46,045 nt of DNA, from positions 1-46,045 of the forward strand of contig CAMBSL010000014.1 in the NCBI GenBank assembly GCA_945870455.1, written 5' to 3'. Shown piece after piece: positions 44,439 through 46,045 of the stretch (position 1 is its first letter; every line of letters starts with the position of its first letter). This DNA comes from Pirellula staleyi DSM 6068. Its GTDB lineage: Bacteria > Planctomycetota > Planctomycetia > Pirellulales > Pirellulaceae. Made by a program: the position numbers and the translations under genes. The notes below the pieces were generated by a model, which saw only the letters and a list, made by a program, of their open reading frames with translations, did no database searches and was not told the origin of the DNA.

Positions 44439-45809
44439 ATGATATTTGGAAAAAAGAAGCCAAAGCCAACCACCGACGGTCCAGCGCTCAATGCTGAGGG
44501 AGTCGAAATTCCAACGCTTGAAATCAAAACCTTGGGGATCCCCAAAGACGAACTCCAAGGATTGTCAATCGCCGCGCGTCAACTCCCCGGCTATCCTATC
44601 GCGATCGTACTACTCGCAAATGCGATTACCAGTCGAGCAGATCGCATCCTCGTGGATTATTCCGCTCAAGGGGCCGTTGCGCGTTATCGGATCGATGGGA
44701 ACTGGGAAACATTGCCACCCATGGATCGACCAACAGGCGATGCCGCCCTCGTCGTCCTTAAGAAAGTCCTTGGCCTCAACCCTGCTGAACGAAAAGTCAA
44801 ACAGGAGGCGAAATTTGCGACCAATTTCAAGGATACCGACTGGGTCATCTCTTTCATGAGTGCTGGCGTTCAAACGGGTGAGCGCGTGCTCGTTCAAATT
44901 GACACCAAAAAGCCGACGCTTAAAACCCTCAATGATCTTGGCATGCGCGAGGCCATGCAAGTCACATTCAAAGAATTGATGAACGGCCACAAAGGAATTG
45001 TGCTGATAAGCGCTCCAGCCGGCCAAGGCTTGCCGACCACCTGGCGAGTCGGCCTTGAGAATACGGACAAGTACGTCCGCGACTTCGTGTCACTTGAAAA
45101 CAAAGCCGAAGCCGAAGCCGAGATCATCAACGTCACTCAAAACCTGTATGAGCCAGGGGTGGGAGATGGTCCGGATACCGTGTTTGAAAAGATGCTGCTC
45201 AAGCAACCAGACGTATTAGTATTGCCATCCTTGATCAGCTCCTACATTGCAGAGCGAACCATCGATCAAATCACCAAAAACGATAAACACGCTGTCACTC
45301 GAATGGTTGCTACCGACTCAGTTGACGCCATCATCAAACTGATTTCAACCTATCGGACCGAAGCGAAAGATATTGTAAAAGTGCTTAGTGGCGTTCTCAA
45401 TCAACGCCTTATTCGTCGACTCTGCGATAAATGCAAGCAACCATTCCAACCCACTCCGCAGTTGCTTCAAAAGCTAGGCATCCCTGCCGGCCGAGTTCAA
45501 AAACTTTTCCAACCCACCATTCCGCCCCCACCCGAACAACGTGTCGATGCGAAAGGCAATCCCATCGAAATTGAGATCTGCAAAAAATGCAACGGACGAG
45601 GGTATCATGGGCGAATGGCGATCTTTGAACTTTTAATTATTGACGACCCAATGCGCCAAACGATCTTCAAGTCGTCCGGAAATCCGGATGCCATCCGCCA
45701 GTTCGCTAAGCAACGCGGCCACCTTGGCTTTCAAGAAGAAGGAATCTTGGCCTGTGCGCTCGGCGAGACTTCGCTACAGGAAGTCCAAAAGATGATGGCT
45801 GCTAAATAA
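44439..45809 (+). CDS. PilB/GspE-like protein with decayed ATPase motifs (probable pseudo-ATPase)
   Basis: A 456-residue member of the GspE/PilB family by its overall order. An N2-like domain holds SRADRILVDYSAQGAVARYRIDG, the ATPase core follows, and the C-terminal Zn-binding segment has CDKC (near residue 327) and CKKCNGRGYHGRMAIFELL (near 380), exactly as in GspE. However, the Walker A site reads APAGQGLPTT (near 192-201), where Lys and Thr of GSGKT are Leu and Pro. The Asp box is SLENKAE in place of the usual EDP(I/V)E, Walker B reads LKQPDVLVLPSLISS with the Gly-Glu replaced by Pro-Ser, and the His box reads HAVTRMVATDS. It is therefore unlikely to hydrolyse ATP. It starts 81 bases after the PilT-like gene. 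A regulatory or structural partner role is inference. Confidence 0.85.
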   Translation: MIFGKKKPKPTTDGPALNAEGVEIPTLEIKTLGIPKDELQGLSIAARQLPGYPIAIVLLANAITSRADRILVDYSAQGAVARYRIDGNWETLPPMDRPTGDAALVVLKKVLGLNPAERKVKQEAKFATNFKDTDWVISFMSAGVQTGERVLVQIDTKKPTLKTLNDLGMREAMQVTFKELMNGHKGIVLISAPAGQGLPTTWRVGLENTDKYVRDFVSLENKAEAEAEIINVTQNLYEPGVGDGPDTVFEKMLLKQPDVLVLPSLISSYIAERTIDQITKNDKHAVTRMVATDSVDAIIKLISTYRTEAKDIVKVLSGVLNQRLIRRLCDKCKQPFQPTPQLLQKLGIPAGRVQKLFQPTIPPPPEQRVDAKGNPIEIEICKKCNGRGYHGRMAIFELLIIDDPMRQTIFKSSGNPDAIRQFAKQRGHLGFQEEGILACALGETSLQEVQKMMAAK

Positions 45810-45875
45810 AAACCGCCGACAAAAGTGAAACCTAAGCTCTTCGCGAACTCATGCCCAAACACGGATCGATTTAAG

Positions 45876-46045
45876 ATGCCAATCGTCAAACTGCTTCTCA
45901 CGTTCTGCCTTGGCTGGTGCTTGTTTTGCAACTTCGCCGATTCTCAAGAGCCAGCTTGGCGAAAGACGGCCGAGGTTGAAGGTGTCTCTGAATATGTGCT
46001 AACCAACGGCTTGCGAGTGGTTCTAATCCCTGATGATTCCGCCAG
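45876..46045 (+). CDS. M16 (pitrilysin-like) peptidase, N-terminal fragment cut by the window edge
   Basis: The frame opens at ATG 45876 and is still open at the last base; 56 codons are visible. A signal peptide is present (IVKLLLTFCLGWCLFCNF, with Ala-Asp after it), predicting export. After it comes VEGVSEYVLTNGLRVVLIP, the characteristic first strand of the M16 family (xxYxLxNGLxVxLxP). The zinc motif HxxEH lies beyond the window, so activity cannot be judged. M16 peptidases degrade or process peptides in the envelope. It is 66 bases after the PilB/GspE-like gene. Confidence 0.75.
   Translation, partial: MPIVKLLLTFCLGWCLFCNFADSQEPAWRKTAEVEGVSEYVLTNGLRVVLIPDDSA

Noticed and set aside
1..46045. 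tRNA, rRNA, CRISPR arrays, transposase or phage genes
   Set aside because: No cloverleaf-like segment, no regularly spaced repeats and no transposase or integrase motifs were seen in any frame.

Overview
The window looks like chromosomal DNA from a planctomycete, most likely of the Pirellulaceae type. I infer this from the density of exported beta-propeller proteins (PQQ-like, sialidase-like, GH32/43-like), a C-terminal tail of the 'DPFGTDPF' kind, a MoxR/DUF58/BatA/vWA operon ending in a giant coiled-coil protein, FHA-GAF-PP2C signalling and pilus-type ATPases. Base composition is about 50-55% GC by eye. No rRNA, tRNA, CRISPR array, transposase or phage gene was seen. Taxonomy is inference, not a database result.

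Layout. 1-3.96 kb (+): the tail of a PQQ-like propeller protein, then two translationally coupled exported propeller proteins (glycosidase-like and sialidase-like), closed by a clear terminator. 4.0-9.2 kb (-): a low-complexity lipoprotein, a GH10-fold protein that has lost both catalytic glutamates with a small membrane protein behind it, an unknown conserved protein, and a metallo-beta-lactamase-fold hydrolase. 9.4-14.3 kb (+): a 1153-residue exported CBM9/transglutaminase/esterase fusion and a sarcosine/N-methyltryptophan oxidase-like flavoenzyme. 14.3-26.9 kb (-): a five-gene operon, MoxR AAA+ ATPase, DUF58, BatA-vWA, second vWA membrane protein, and a 1972-residue DUF4175-like coiled-coil membrane protein, with ATGA overlaps at the last three junctions. 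27-30.8 kb (-): an alpha/beta hydrolase, a Cys/Gly-rich exported protein with a strong terminator, and a membrane coiled-coil protein with a BRCT-like region.

31.1-37.2 kb: an exported PQQ-type protein; a divergent pair made of a DevA-like ABC ATPase fused to a cyclic-nucleotide-binding domain and a DevB/HlyD-like adaptor, with no permease beside them; then an FHA-GAF-PP2C phosphatase. 37.3-40.8 kb (-): a GC-rich GAP-family transporter that looks transferred, a D-2-hydroxyacid dehydrogenase and an ABC-2-type permease. 41.1-46.0 kb (+): carA, hisF, an intact PilT-like ATPase, a PilB/GspE-like protein whose ATPase motifs have all decayed, and the start of an M16-type peptidase.

The most notable candidates are the PilB/GspE-like pseudo-ATPase next to an intact PilT, the catalytically dead GH10-fold protein, the CBM9-transglutaminase-esterase fusion, the ABC-ATPase/cNMP-sensor fusion, and the Bat-like operon with its giant terminal protein.
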